A DNA stretch of 64,000 bases from Acanthosepion esculentum (GCA_964036315.1 OZ038507.1:59610502-59674501); one strand, 5' to 3'; counted from the first letter of the stretch, positions 20,999-35,102 are shown. Numbers and translations are program-made. The notes: generated from the sequence alone by a model not told the origin.

Positions 20999-22500
20999 GC
21001 GTTACCTAAGGTTTAAAATGAATTTTTAAAATGAAAAATCTTTCTTAACGCTTTTATTTTAGTTTTAATTTCAAGCTAATAGGTTAAATTTTATATTTTC
21101 ACTAAGTAAAATTACTTTGGTACATTTCAAAAATTAATTTAAATTGACTGCGTTGATGTTTTTTTCAATAGTTAATTAACGCCCTTTTTTAGTCGTCTTT
21201 CATTGCAATGTAATTCTCTTTATTAAAAAAATATTACAAAAATAAAATGTTTTCTGGAATTTTATTTGATGAATATTAGCTGATTTAAATTATAATTAAT
21301 CTGATTGGTAACAAATATTATCTTATCTTTTTATTTAAAATATGGCAGAAATGCATTTCTTAACCGACAGTCGCTGTGTTTTTAACCCGACAGTAGCTGT
21401 CCTGATGTGTTGACAGCCTGATGACATCCCTGAAGTTGGTCTACGGTGAATTTATCTGAAAAACATAATTGAAAACAATAATGCAAGCGTTTTTTCTTCT
21501 TTCTTTTTTTTAAGTATTCAGTAATCTTACAAGGGTTGGAAAATATTTTCCGTAACCTAATGTTTCATGAATTTTAGAAATGTTGACTTTAAATTTACTA
21601 TAGTTATTGCTCTTATGTTCTTATAATGTCGTGTATGGTCACCCATACTTTAAAAAATCGGCATTTTTATACATAAAGAATTCAAAATTCTTTTGAAAAT
21701 ATTGGTGTTTGATAATTTACATCAATTATTTTCAATTTATGACTTAATAATAATAAAATCTAGAAGCTGAAATAAATATAAAATTTTAAAATATTTAAAA
21801 ATAAATAAATGTTTCTAATTAAAATTTAAAAAAAATGAAAACAATTCTTGTAAAATTTCATTATTCATCGAATTTTTTTCTTAAGACAATAATGTCAATA
21901 ATAAATCTTATTTTTTTAATAAAAGTAATTCAAAGCTTTTTCTAATTAAATAATATTATAGTTTATTGCATTTTTTATTTTACAGTTCAAAGTAGATTTG
22001 CTATATATGGTCTTTCTGTTTGACAAAACAAATTGATGATTTAAATTCTGCAACGAATTTTGCTTTTAATTAATATAAATATGAAGAGGCTGGAATTTTA
22101 ATTTCTCGAAATTTCATAAAATTAAACAAGTGGGGGTAACACATGTAACAAAAATATTGTTAGCAAGATTTTCCAGAACTAAAATTATTTAATTCATTTG
22201 AAAATATATCCTTAAAATTTAATTAAAAATCGACAATTATCTGATTTTAACAGGAATTTCGAAAACAATATGTGTTCAGCCCCCAAAAAGACGCTAAAAA
22301 TCTATAAACGAAAACAATATTTTTAACCAAAATGCCGAACGTGCTAGAAAGGATTTAAATTTTAATTAAATAATCAATATATAAATTTCTCTTTCAATTT
22401 AATAATGAGAAACATTTTGACGATAGAACTTTGTTTTTATCAAGTCTGAGCCCTTTTTTTCATCAGGGTATGCTGTTTATTAGAAAAATTTGGGGGGTAC
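20997..22500 (+). repeat. AT-rich dispersed repeat R4, copy without insertion
   Basis: About 1.5 kb, extremely AT-rich and non-coding. The start (AATGAAAAATCTTTCTTAACG, AATTTCAAGCTAATAGGTTA, TTTCAAAAATTAATTTAAATTGAC) is matched by 60880-60968 plus 61331-61380. The end (AACCAAAATGCCGAACGTG, GATAGAACTTTGTTTTTATC) is matched near 61440-61550. At about 21120 this copy is uninterrupted where the other carries a transposon. 22500-22554 holds a CA-rich microsatellite. Confidence 0.7.
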
Positions 22501-22548
22501 CTAAATGCATAATGTACGTATATACATACACACACACACACAGACACA

Positions 22549-22554
<6 letters not shown>

Positions 22555-22632
<78 letters not shown>
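22555..22632. repeat. (AT)n microsatellite, left of gypsy insertion
   Basis: About 39 AT units ending exactly at the LTR border. Confidence 0.97.
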
Positions 22633-22636
<4 letters not shown>

Positions 22637-22938
22637 ATGTTTGCGTGAGTTCTGAGGACCGAGCAATGCATTTGTTGATTGGAAATAATTACCAAGAACG
22701 TTTTTAGGTTTACAGCATTTTATTAATCACTAGATAAACTGAGTTAATACTACTCTACAAAAGAATTAGTGAAATATGGAGAGACGTTTGCCACACGTGT
22801 GCCTGTGTAGTCCGCCATCTTGGATCTCTCTCTCTCTCTCTGTATTGCCACACGTGACGTCTGACGTCACGATGTCCAAAGCAAGTGGGATAACTCTTAC
22901 AATACTTTGGAGTTATCTCCCTTTGTTTCCTTCCAACA
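22633..22938 (-). repeat. 3' LTR of the gypsy element
   Basis: On the element's strand it starts TGTTGGAAGGAAACAAAG and ends GCAAACATAACA, with the TG...CA borders usual for LTRs. It contains a CT-rich tract (22830-22842) and the palindromic word GACGTCTGACGTC. Confidence 0.95.
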
Positions 22939-22947
22939 CCTCCCTTT
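22939..22947 (-). promoter_or_regulatory. polypurine tract of the gypsy element
   Basis: AAAGGGAGG on the element's strand directly before the 3' LTR, the place where plus-strand DNA synthesis is primed in LTR elements. Confidence 0.8.
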
Positions 22948-23091
22948 GAAGTATGATAGTCGTAGGATGATTGTTGAGGATCTACTTGTAAGGATGAGGT
23001 TGGTTTGTCCTTACGCGGCGTCCTTCTAGTTGGTAATTTCTTTTGAGACTTACTTTCTTTACTACATTTTGTTTGAACACTTTGGGGTAAT

Positions 23092-23682
23092 TCAAATGTG
23101 TCCAGTAAAACGTTTAAGGAATGACTGTGTCATTAGATTGTCTTTCAGGAAGGTATGATTCGCATGTCTGACCCAAGTAGTGGATTGTACATCTACATCA
23201 TAGATTACATTACCAGAACGGCGTATTATGTAACCTAGGGTCCATTTTTCTTTACCATTGCGGTAATCTTTTGCCCACACAGGTTGTCCATGTAGAAATT
23301 GACGTGACACTGCTCCATGGCGGTGGTTGAATTGTCTTTCCATGGTTTTATTTCTCTTGAGAGAATTGCTTGGCGATGGACGAATAATATCAATTGGTAG
23401 CCGTATTTTTCTATTCATCAAGGCTTCTGCAGGTGACTTTCCATTCGGACAGTTTGGATTTGGGGTAGCTCTATAGCTACTTAGAAATATGTCTATTATT
23501 TCTCGTGTAGATCCTTCCTCTTTTAATTTTAAGAGTGCTCTCTTAAACGTGTCGACGAAACGTTCGGCTTGACCATTTGATTGTGGGTGGAAGGGTGGTG
23601 ATCTGAGGTGTTGAATACTGTTCTTTTTACTGAATTCTGAAAATTCTGCTGAAGTAAATGCCGTACCGTTGTCAGAAACCAA
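23092..23682 (-). pseudogene. gypsy integrase, core remainder and C-terminus
   Basis: 196 codons in a frame different from the main gag-pol frame. It opens with VSDNGTAF (second catalytic Asp of the DDE core) and HPQSNGQAERF (catalytic Glu). It ends with a basic C-terminal region containing GQPVWAKDYRNGKEKWTLG. The switch from the upstream frame occurs near 23676-23690, inside the integrase core. It looks like a one-base loss and not a programmed shift. It encodes the enzyme that inserts the element's DNA. Confidence 0.92.
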
Positions 23683-26600
23683 GTACCAAATCTGCTGAAG
23701 ATCTCCTGTAATTTTCTTACAGTTTCAGTGGATGTAGGGTGATTCATGTGAAAGACCTCTGGCCATTTGCTGTAAGCATCCACCAATATTAGGTAATGTT
23801 GTCCATTTATTGGTCCAGCAAAATCAATATGGAGTCGTGACCAAGGAGATTCTGGAGTAGGCCATGAATACAGTGTTGTTTTCCGAGGAGACTTTGCAAT
23901 CAGTTGGCATTTGGTACAACTCTTAACAAGTTCCTCTAGTTGTTTGTCCATGTTTGGCCAGTACACGTATCCGCGTGCTAAGGCTTTCATCCGATTAATC
24001 CCTTGATGTCCATAGTGAAACTGTTTGAGAACTCTGTTTTGAAGTTCAAATGGAACAACAACGCGTTCAGCAAAAAGTAGAATCCCATCGATTTCAGATA
24101 AGGATGATCTCCGATGAAAAAATGGTTGACGTTTCTGGTCAGTGCATATATTTGGCCAGCTAGTGGAGTGAAAATGTAGGACTTTCTGCAGTATTGGGTC
24201 TGCGGCTGTAGCTTCTTGAATCATCTCTGATGTGACAGGTAGTGCTCTAACTGTGGAAACAAGTCCCGAGACAACTTCAGGTTCTACTAATATAGCTGCG
24301 ATGACTCTGTCCTCCGGTAATTTTTGATTCGAAGAGATGAGTCTGGACAACACATCTGCTTGACCAATTTTGCTGCCTGGTTGGTATTTTATTGAAAAAT
24401 TGTAGTCCAGGAGCATCGTGGCCCATCTTTGCAACCGGTTAGCTGTATAAACAGGTATTCCTTTCTTGGAACCAAATATATTGATCAACGGCTTGTGATC
24501 TGTGATCAGGGTAAAATGTCGACCATATAACATTTTGTGAAATTTCTTCACAGCGAAAATAATTGCCAGAGCTTCTTTCTCAATTTGACTATATTTGCGT
24601 TCGGTGGGTGTCAAAGACTTGGATGAGTGCGCGATAGCTTTTTCGCTTCCGTCAGGAAAAATGTGTGATATCACAGCTCCGACTCCGTAATCTGAGGCAT
24701 CAGACACCACAGTAATGTCTACGGATGGGTCATAGGGAGTCAGTAATAAGTCCGAACTGAGAAGGGATTTTATCTTCTCAAACGATTCTTTACATGTATT
24801 TGACCAGTTCCATTTAGTATCTTTTTGCAAAAGATTATTAAGAGGTCCACGTAACTTGTGCAGTTCTGGTAAAAAAAAACTATAATGACTTACGAGGCCC
24901 AGAAAAGAACGTAAAGTCGATACATCCGTTGGTGCTGCCATTTGCTTTATCGCATGGATATTTTCTGGATCCGGTCTACGGCCATTTTTGTCAAATATAA
25001 ATCCAAGGTATTTAAATGAAGTTTGGAAAAATTTGCATTTGTCTGACCTTAAGCGAAATCCATATTGTTGAATTCGATCCAGCACAGAAGTTAAGTGATG
25101 TAGAAGTTCCTCTGGGGTTGTGCCTGTAATAATGATGTCATCAATGTAGGCAGAAACTCCTGGTAATCCTGTGAGCATTGTATCTATTGTTTGCTGGAAA
25201 ATTGCTGGTGCTGACTTGACACCAAATGGAAGGCGACAAAATTGGAATAAACCTTTGTGTGTGTTAATCGTGAGAAGATTTTTGGAATCTTCATCCACTT
25301 CTATTTGAAAATATGCATCTGCAAGGTCCAATTTTGCAAAACAAGTTCCACCGTTTAGTTTTGTGAACAAGTCTTCCGGTGCAGGTAGTGGATACTGATG
25401 TATATCCAGTGCATCATTTAGTTCTGTGGAGAAATCTGCACATAGACGTACCTTGCCGTTTGCCTTTTTCACCATGACAATGGGTGCTGCCCAGGATGAG
25501 TAGTTTGTAGGCTGGATAACTCCTGCTTGTTGGAGGCGGTTTAGTTCCTCTTCCACTGTAGCTAAAGCTGCATATGGTACCGGACGCTTGGGTCTGAAAA
25601 TTGGTTTTGCGTCGGATTTCAGTTTTAACGTGGCTTTAACTTTTGTGCAACATCCGAGACCCTCTTGGAAAACATTGTTAAATTTAGCTTTCAGCATGCT
25701 CTTAAAATGTTTTTCCGTTTCTGCTGCAGAATTAACTTGGCAGGTATTGAAAATGGTGTTCAAGGGAACCTTGAAAAGGTCAAGTTCCTCAATAAAATCA
25801 AGGCCAAGAAGATTCAAGTTTGAAAAGTCCGTAATGTAGCACACACCTGAAAAATGTTTGTCTTTGAAAGAGACATCACAAATTAATTCCCCATTTAATC
25901 GTATTTTATTCCCGGAAGCACTACACGCAACATGCGTTGAGTCTTTCAGGGGTGGTTTTCCCAGTGACTCCCATGTTGTACGTGAAATCAAAGTGATATC
26001 TGAAGCAGTATCGAACTGAAACTTTATCAGTCTTTTGTTTATGGATACCATTATGTATTTCCTCCGAGCTTCAAAATTTACATTAAACGTAGCAAAAATC
26101 GAATTTGAAAACGACTTACGGGAATATCCTGTCTTTTTGTGATGAGGTTTTTCTCTTACAGGTGTATTATTCTTTTTCGTAGCTTTGTTATCTTTGCGTT
26201 CACAGAATCCGTCCTTATGCCCACGACGTGAACAGAGTTGACACGTGTGTTTTTTGTATGGGCAAAATCGAGCATAATGCCAATCTCCACATGACCAGCA
26301 AGATGTTGGGGGTGTTTTTCTTTTAGTCGGGGATTTTTCCGTTGTTGTTACACGGCTGGAAATGGATGATTTAAAAGACTCCTGCTGTATCATTTCGTTG
26401 TCGCGTTTCAGTTTAATCAGCCGCTGACATTCCGTCGTCAATGTTTGTACTGATATGTCTCTGTCTTGATCGAGCATAGATAAAAGACGTGTACGAATGT
26501 CTGCGTCGTTTGGGGATTGTAGACCAGCGACAAAAATAAGGCATTTGAATTGATCTTCGGTCAGCGATTTCAGCTGAAAATTTTCGCATTGTGAATTCAC

Positions 26601-27080
26601 TTTCCCAGCGTATGCAAAATAATTTTCGTTATCATCTCTCTTCAGCTTTAAGCAATTATAGCGGGTGTTAAATAAAGAGGATAACTCGTCGAAAATGTTT
26701 GTTAACTGTGCAACAGTCTCCGCAAATGTGAAGTCTCCCGGTTGTTTAGGTAATATATACTGTTTATAACGTAGGTGTTCCCGACACCCAAGCTTCCGTA
26801 GTTGGAGACGTAACTTCCATTCATCGTCCTGCATGTGAAATTCATGTCGAAAGATGTCTTCCCAACGACTAAACCATGCTATGAATGTCTGTTTCGTCTC
26901 CGGTTCGAATTGAAACTCGGTTATTGAGTTCGCTATGCTATCCGCAGAATTCGCATTTTTCTTGTCTGTTGTCAGTTGTGTTTGAAACTGTTGCGTTAAC
27001 GTTTCAATTTGACGGTTCTGTGCCTGTAGAAACTGTTCCTATTGCCTTCTAAGAATTCTTTCCAACGATGCAGGGTCCAT
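23529..27080 (-). pseudogene. gypsy gag-pol polyprotein with one stop codon
   Basis: The probable start is ATG at 27080 (MDPASLERILRR), in frame with the long open part 26834-23529. A TAG at codon 14 (27039-27041) interrupts it. Domains by residue in the 1101-codon open part: capsid-like region 1-150; zinc knuckles CWSCGDWHYARFC and CQLCSRRGHKDGFC (about 179-211); aspartic protease FDTASDITLIS (about 273-283); reverse transcriptase with LDLADAYFQIEV and the catalytic YIDD (about 563); RNase H from VVSDASDYGVGA (about 709); integrase zinc-binding HYGHQGINR...CTKCQ (about 940-976) and first DDE Asp in HIDFAG (about 1004). After about residue 1050 the frame is lost to the indel described for the integrase part. 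Confidence 0.94.
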
Positions 27081-27251
27081 GACGAAGAAAGGATATTTTA
27101 CTTATTTCTTTTTTTAAGAATTTTTTTTTCTTACGAAAATATCTTTTATGTGTCTGGCAGCACAAAAAAAAGTTCCTCAAAGAAAAAATGTACCTTTAAA
27201 TTCGTTTACCTTTGTGTTTTTTCTTTTTCTTTTCCAATGGAGAAAGGTAAT

Positions 27252-27270
27252 CTCATTTCGTCGCCAAATC
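27252..27270 (-). other. primer-binding-site region of the gypsy element
   Basis: Directly inside the 5' LTR the element's strand reads GATTTGGCGACGAAATGAG. This is where a tRNA 3' end primes minus-strand synthesis. I do not assign the tRNA. Confidence 0.65.
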
Positions 27271-27572
27271 TGTTATGTTTGCGTGAGTTCTGAGGACCGA
27301 GTAATGCATTTGTTGATTGGAAATAATTACCAAGAACGTTTTTAGGTTTACAGCATTTTATTAATTACTAGATAAACTGAGTTAATACTACTCTACAAAA
27401 GAATTAGTGAAATATGGAGAGACGTTTGCCACACGTGTGTCGGTGTAGTCCGCCATCTTGGATCACTCTCTCTGTATTGCCACACGTGACGTCTGACGTC
27501 ACGATGTCCAAAGCAAGTGGGATAACTCTAACAATACTTTGGAGTTATCTCCCTTTATCTTTCCTTCCAACA
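27271..27572 (-). repeat. 5' LTR of the gypsy element
   Basis: Near-identical to 22633-22938. Differences include GAGTAATG/GAGCAATG, AATTACT/AATCACT, GTGTCGGTG/GTGCCTGTG and a shorter CT run. It carries the element's promoter region, though no specific promoter motif stands out. Confidence 0.95.

Positions 27573-27626
<54 letters not shown>
27573..27626. repeat. (AT)n microsatellite, right of gypsy insertion
   Basis: Continuation of the array interrupted by the gypsy element. Confidence 0.96.
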
Positions 27627-27631
<5 letters not shown>

Positions 27632-27768
27632 TGAAAAAATATAGTCTTAAGATGTGCTATATTTATGGTATAAAGTGCTCAATATCAGAGATAGAGCGTA
27701 TGCAAATATAAAAGTGAACATTGAAGTCAACACTTAGAGACGGCAGACTGTTTCATGCTAGAAAATTG
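27627..27768 (+). repeat. microsatellite-anchored repeat (MSR), complete order
   Basis: Module 2 (ATAGTCTTAAGATGTGCTAT, CAATATCAGAGATAGAGCG) followed by module 1 (GAAGTCAACACTTAGAGACG, GACTGTTTCATGCTAG). It starts beside (AT)n. It gives the likely native order of the family. Confidence 0.88.
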
Positions 27769-28020
27769 CGGCATAAAAATATACATATATAGATATATAT
27801 ATATACACATACATATACATACATATATATACATATATGCATATATATATATGTACATATATATATATTAGAAAATGGATTAAATAGATATAAATAAAGA
27901 TATTGCTTAATAATAAAAACAGAGCATCTAATCAAATATGAGTAACCATTAAAAATAATGTTTAACTAATAATATATATACATATATATATTATTAGTAA
28001 AACATTATTTTTAAAGTGTA

Positions 28021-28082
<62 letters not shown>

Positions 28083-28102
28083 ATATATGTATTAGAAAAT
28101 GG

Positions 28103-28164
<62 letters not shown>

Positions 28165-28191
28165 TGGTTCGTGGTTTGCCGTAATGGTTAC

Positions 28192-28205
<14 letters not shown>
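27769..28205. repeat. AT-rich repeats and (AT)n arrays with inverted segments
   Basis: Includes (AT)n at 28024-28070 and 28105-28160, a palindrome at about 27955-28015 (ATGTTTAACTAATAATATAT / ATATATTATTAGTAAAACAT) and a repeat of TTAGAAAATGGATTAA at 27868 and 28091. AACAGAGCATCTAATCAAAT is a diverged copy of the tail sequence of SINE-B (35640). Confidence 0.8.
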
Positions 28206-28262
<57 letters not shown>

Positions 28263-28285
28263 CCGCGCATATATAATATATAAAT

Positions 28286-28341
<56 letters not shown>

Positions 28342-28370
28342 ATTTATATATTATATATGCGCGGTACTTA
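28206..28370. repeat. (AT)n arrays within a perfect palindrome
   Basis: 28261-28292 (TACCGCGCATATATAATATA...) is the exact inverted complement of 28335-28366, with an (AT)n array as the spacer, and another (AT)n array before it (28206-28256). Confidence 0.92.
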
Positions 28371-28410
28371 TTGGAAAGCGGCCAATATCAGCAATAGAGC
28401 TAACATATTT

Positions 28411-28539
28411 AGTTGTGTTGATGTGAGTTTGTGACCCTGGGTCTCACGCACTTTGCGATCGTTAGACAAACTAGAGTTTAGAGTTTGTCTGACGATCGCA
28501 AACAGCGTGAATCCCAGGGTCACAAGCTCACAGCAACGC

Positions 28540-28543
<4 letters not shown>
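28411..28543. repeat. inverted repeat, ~65-bp arms
   Basis: 28411-28474 and 28476-28543 are complementary with few mismatches, sharing GTGACCCTGGGTCTCACGC / GCGTGAATCCCAGGGTCAC and TGCGATCGTTAGACAAAC / GTTTGTCTGACGATCGCA. The spacer is almost absent, so the strand could fold into a long hairpin. Confidence 0.9.

Positions 28544-28615
<72 letters not shown>
28544..28615. repeat. (AT)n microsatellite
   Basis: About 36 AT units starting at the end of the inverted repeat. Confidence 0.97.
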
Positions 28616-28618
<3 letters not shown>

Positions 28619-28742
28619 AATTTTATTAAAGTCGACTGACAAGGTATGTCATGAAGATTTGAAAATTTTATTCAATTCTTCTAATGTTCGTATACGTATT
28701 TTCTTCGGGCATAACGTATGAAAAAAATGTTCAAATGTTCAG

Positions 28743-28870
28743 TATACGAGGTGATTGAAAAGTAACTCCCCATTTTATGTATTATGTATTTTCCAGTCTA
28801 ACTATAATTTTTACATGACAGGAGAGTCACTCATACATAAAATATGGAAATGCTTTTGAATCACTCTGTA
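28743..28870. mobile_element. ~128-bp MITE
   Basis: The ends ATACGAGGTGATTGAAAAGT and GCTTTTGAATCACTCTGTAT are imperfect inverted repeats, and the pairing continues through TTTTATGTAT / ATACATAAAA. Size and ends fit a small Tc1/mariner-type non-autonomous element. The border call is approximate. Confidence 0.6.
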
Positions 28871-29345
28871 TATCCGAGCGATTTTGACTATTCTATTAGC
28901 CCTTATTAAGTATGTTTTTTTTTTTCTATTTTAATTCATACCGGAGCGTGTAGGTTTTTCTGTATGTATTCCGAAGTTACAGGAATGTTTTATGTATTTA
29001 TTATTATTATTTTCTAAACACGGTCAACACGTTGTGGCCGTGTTCATAGTTAATGTTATTGAGTGTTCTTTATTTATTATTAACGCTTCTAACGCTTTTT
29101 AGCCTTTTCTTATAAATATAGATGAGGCTATTATATCGGCATTTTTTACGAGTATGTTGCAGATAGAGTTTGGTAGGTATATATAGAACAATTGACCAAA
29201 CACTTCCAAGAACACAAGAAATATTGAATAAAACTACCTTGTCATTTGTATTTAATGAAACTTGTATGAACATTGGTTTGCTGCCGAAATAACTAATACA
29301 TGCATATATATATAAGATATATAAGAAAAATGAAATGAACATTTA
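28871..29345 (-). repeat. Penelope-like relic, copy 1 (diverged)
   Basis: Shares ACACGGTCAACACGTTGTGGCCGTGTTCA-type sequence, TTAATGTTATTGAGTGTT and GATGAGGCTATTATATCGGC with 31800-32130 and 36970-37400. In the best copy the minus strand translation resembles the C-terminal endonuclease region of Penelope-like elements. This copy encodes nothing continuous. Confidence 0.55.
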
Positions 29346-29608
29346 CACTTTTGACGGGTAGTATTAAGTATATGTAATTTAACAGAGATGGCAGTGAGGA
29401 GTGGTGTGAGAGACCTGATCGAGTTTAGAGAGGGTTTATTTTAATATTTCTATCTATTATACTTAGTATTAGGGGAGGAGGGACCAGACATTGACCTATT
29501 TAATCGGTTAACTTAACGGAAGTGATATATTGAAAGGGAAGGGGGAGAAGAGAGAAAAAATATATATGTGTATATATATCTATATTTGCATATGTATATA
29601 TATGTATA
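29346..29608. other. unassigned spacer
   Basis: Purine-richer stretch (29380-29560, GGGAAGGGGGAGAAGAGAG) then TATATGTG words. A related purine-rich stretch lies at 32565-32720. Confidence 0.5.
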
Positions 29609-29610
29609 TA

Positions 29611-31159
29611 CACTCCTGATCAAAAATTTAAGACCACTTGAAAATTTTTTTAAAAAGACTGTTTTTCATGGAAAAATTTTAAACATTTCTTACTTAAGGT
29701 TACTAATTTTATAATCTAAAAGGTTATGTAGACAAAAAATTATAATCTGAATATTTTATTGAGAAACTGATATTTATAAAATGAGGCGTTTTACACTTGA
29801 TCAAAATTATAAGACCAGAGATAAAAATTCTACGAAAAGTGTACGAAAACATTCAACAACCAAATTTAATAATGAGTTCTACCTCCACTGGTTTTGATGA
29901 CTTCAAAAATTCTTTGGAGCATGCTAGAAATTAGTGTTTCCATTAAGCTGCGAGAATATTGCTCCAGCTTCTGAAGATAACTTCACGAAGTTCATTTTTT
30001 GTTGAATATTGTTTGCCATTTCGATAAACATCTCTTGCCATCCATCACCAAACATTTTCAATTGGGTTCAAGTCCGGTGAGCATGCAGGATGTCTCAAGA
30101 GATGGACCCCATTTTCTTGTAGAAAGGTCAAGGTCCGGCATGCGGCATGGATTGCAGCATTATCCTGTTGGAATAACCATCCATCCCCACACAGACGATG
30201 GCCCTCCGTCACCAACGATGCTTTTTGTAGCATGCTAACATAATCAGCCGCTGTCTGACGACCCCGCACCACCTGGAGCTCCATCGTCCCTCTGTAAGAA
30301 AAGGCACCCCATACCATTAGGGACCCTCAACCACTATGACGTTTAGAGAAAATTTCAGGAGGCATGTTGTTGTTATGCCAATATCGTTGGAAGCCATCAG
30401 GACCATCTGAATCTTTTATCATCAGAAAACAGGACTTTCTTCCACTTCTCAATGTCCCATGTTTGGTATTCACGACCAAACCTTAAACGGTTCACTTTGT
30501 GACGTGGAAGCAGCCGAGGAATTTCTTTGCGCTTTTTATTTACCATGTCATTTTGTCGTAAGTGTCGTCTGAAGGTTACTGGACTGCAATCAGCATCTGT
30601 CGCTGCCTTAATTTGACTATAAGAAAGTCCACTGGGTTTCACAACAACCCGTCTTATTCTCCTACCTAATGTCGGAGAAATTTTTTTGCGGGGGGCTACT
30701 AGTAGATTTTGCGTTTCCATAATTCGCATTGTCCTTTATAAAGTTGCAAATCACAGTTTTACTGCGATTTACCTTAGCTGCGATCGCCTGCTGTGACAAA
30801 CCTTGATTATGGAAATCTAGAATTCGAGCACGCTCAACTTCGGTAAGTTTGCTTGCTTTAGGCATGGTGACACCTTTACGCGGTGATTGCTAATCTCTAA
30901 CTGAACTAAAAACATTGGAATTACCCTAGATCTAACAATTTATACCCCACTGGTCTTAAATTTTGATCGAGTGTAAAACACCTCATTTTATAAAAATGTC
31001 CCTTTCTGAATGAATTGATCGGATTATAACTTTTTGTCTACATAACCTTTTAGATTATAGAATTAGTAACCTTAAGTAAGAAAACGTTTGTAATGTATCC
31101 ATGACAAACAGTCTCTTATAAAAAATTTTCAAGTGGTCTTAAATTTTTGATCAGTAGTG
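29611..31159 (-). mobile_element. full-length Tc1-type transposon
   Basis: 1549 bp, with ends CACTCCTGATCAAAAATTTA and TAAATTTTTGATCAGTAGTG and long inverted repeats reaching inward past TCAAGTGGTC/GACCACTTGA and an ACAGTCT/AGACTGT pair. TA lies at 29609-29610 and 31160-31161. Both size and ends are as expected for a complete Tc1 element. Confidence 0.95.
29866..30865 (-). pseudogene. Tc1-like transposase, full length but frameshifted
   Basis: The enzyme binds the element's ends and moves it by cut-and-paste. It starts at 30865 with MPKASKLTEVERARILDFHN and a first helix-turn-helix (LSQQAIAAKVNRSKTVICNF). It changes frame near 30700 to SPTLGRRIRRVVVKPSGLSY and LFSDDKRFRWS at 30397 (usually SDEK; first Asp present). 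A further frame change follows, then WLFQQDNAAIHAA (second Asp) and DLNPIENVW (final Glu, 34-residue spacing class). The tail ends VIKTSGGRTHY and a stop at 29866. At least two frameshifts make it inactive. Confidence 0.93.
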
Positions 31160-31313
31160 TATATGTGTATATACGTATATATATATATATGTATATATAT
31201 ATGTATATGTATATATGTATATATATATATATGTCTATATGTATCTGTATTTATATATACATATACACATTGTGCATATATCTATCTATATCTATCGATC
31301 GATATATATATAT

Positions 31314-31366
<53 letters not shown>

Positions 31367-31370
31367 GATT
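31160..31370. repeat. TATATG/(AT)n simple repeats
   Basis: Mixed TATATG and TATC words, then a clean AT array at 31322-31364. Confidence 0.93.
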
Positions 31371-31490
31371 ATTTTATAAAAATATGATCCCATCGCTACA
31401 TAAGTGTACTGATGTTTCAAAAACAAAAGCTATGATGAAGTTATTTAAGTGTAAATATCCATTTTTGTTGTTTTTGATGTAGTTGCCCCG

Positions 31491-31498
<8 letters not shown>
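31371..31498. other. no feature seen
   Basis: Short unique spacer. Confidence 0.5.

Positions 31499-31546
<48 letters not shown>
31499..31546. repeat. (AT)n microsatellite
   Basis: About 24 AT units just before an MSR copy. Confidence 0.96.
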
Positions 31547-32130
<584 letters not shown>

Positions 32131-32231
32131 AAGGCTAAATGTATAGCCGAAAGCGCTCTGATAAAAATTATACAATTTATCCTCTGAAAAGAAAAACTTT
32201 ACTAGATCGCACGAGAAATTATATAAAAAAC

Positions 32232-32236
<5 letters not shown>
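32131..32236. repeat. inverted partial copy of the preceding relic
   Basis: GCTAAATGTATAGCCGAAAGCG ... CTGAAAAGAAAAACTTTACTAGATC is the inverted complement of about 31845-31970, making a hairpin-capable pair with a roughly 160-base spacer. It ends at (AT)n. Confidence 0.85.
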
Positions 32237-32303
<67 letters not shown>

Positions 32304-32374
32304 GCTTCCCTGAAAATCAAATCCATTTACGTGAAACTTAGCTAAGTTTTTCCTGGCTCTTTAGGATTTATTCG

Positions 32375-32447
<73 letters not shown>
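32237..32447. repeat. two (AT)n arrays around a repeat fragment
   Basis: AT runs at 32235-32300 and 32379-32447. Between them TTTCCTGGCTCTTTAGGATT is the reverse of the CCTAAGGAGCCAGGAAA segment at 14005. Confidence 0.9.
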
Positions 32448-34251
<1,804 letters not shown>

Positions 34252-35102
34252 ACGTATTTCTTTTCTTTTTTTCTTAAGCCTATTGATTGTTTCTATCCTT
34301 CGTATTTTTTCGAGCGACTCTCGCCTTTCACCCTCATAGCTTTCAAACCCAAACAATTTATCCACCGCACCCACTTAAAAAAATCTCACTCGAGCAACTG
34401 ACCACTCTTCAACCGTGTAATCCAAGAGGCTCTTCTCACTAAACACGTGATGCGATACAATGCGGCCAAGCACGTCTCATGAATACAATCCCCTAATTTG
34501 GACACGTATGAATTACAAACCGAGCGGTCGGACACTGTATCTGACCATTAAGGCGATTATTAGACTGGACATCTAGTTCGTGAGTAAAGGCGGACATCAT
34601 GGGAGAGCATTGCTCGCGTGCAACACGGAGAACGCAATCTGAATTTTCTGATAATGAGATTAGGATGACCAATTCACACCTGACCGATAGATAAGAGACT
34701 TCGCTAGACGAAAGAATCTCACATCAAAAGGTATGTATGCGAACAAAAGCTAGTGTGGGTAAGTACACTGTGCGTGTATGGGCGATGGTTGTGACTTGTC
34801 CGTAGGATTGGCATAGCGTTTGGAATTTTCATCACAGAGTCTGCGGTGTGTGCACAAGTGCGCCTCTTGTCCAATAAAACTGGACGGCAAGACGAACATA
34901 TTCCGACCGAATGTTTCTTTTTTTCCCCGAAGGATTCTTCAATCTCTACCGGAATGCTTGTCTGATGTCGATTTCCACAGAGACATACCTTATCTAAATG
35001 CATAGATTTCGTTCCGCATAAGGCATTTCACAAATATGGCTCGACGCCAAAGTTGGTTTCAGGAAATATATATCACCATGTTTACAAAAGTATATGCAAT
35101 CA

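Larger units (their letters stand above)
22633..27572 (-). mobile_element. Ty3/gypsy LTR retrotransposon, almost complete
   Basis: 4940 bp in reverse orientation. It has two LTRs of about 300 bp, a primer-binding-site region, a single gag-pol frame and a purine tract, in normal order. The element lies within an (AT)n array. The flanking pentamers are ATATA and ATGTA, so any target duplication is inexact and hard to judge in this sequence. The LTRs differ by roughly half a dozen substitutions plus CT-run length, implying a fairly recent insertion. One premature stop and one frameshift are the only breaks that I see, so it is nearly but not fully intact. No env gene is present. Confidence 0.96.

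Noticed and set aside
23676..23690. Programmed frameshift in the gypsy element
   Set aside because: It falls inside the integrase catalytic core and not between gag and pol, so it is best read as a mutation.
27962..28342. Open frames of alternating Ile-Tyr, and similar Val-Cys and His-Thr frames elsewhere
   Set aside because: They are translations of (AT)n, (GT)n and (CA)n microsatellites.
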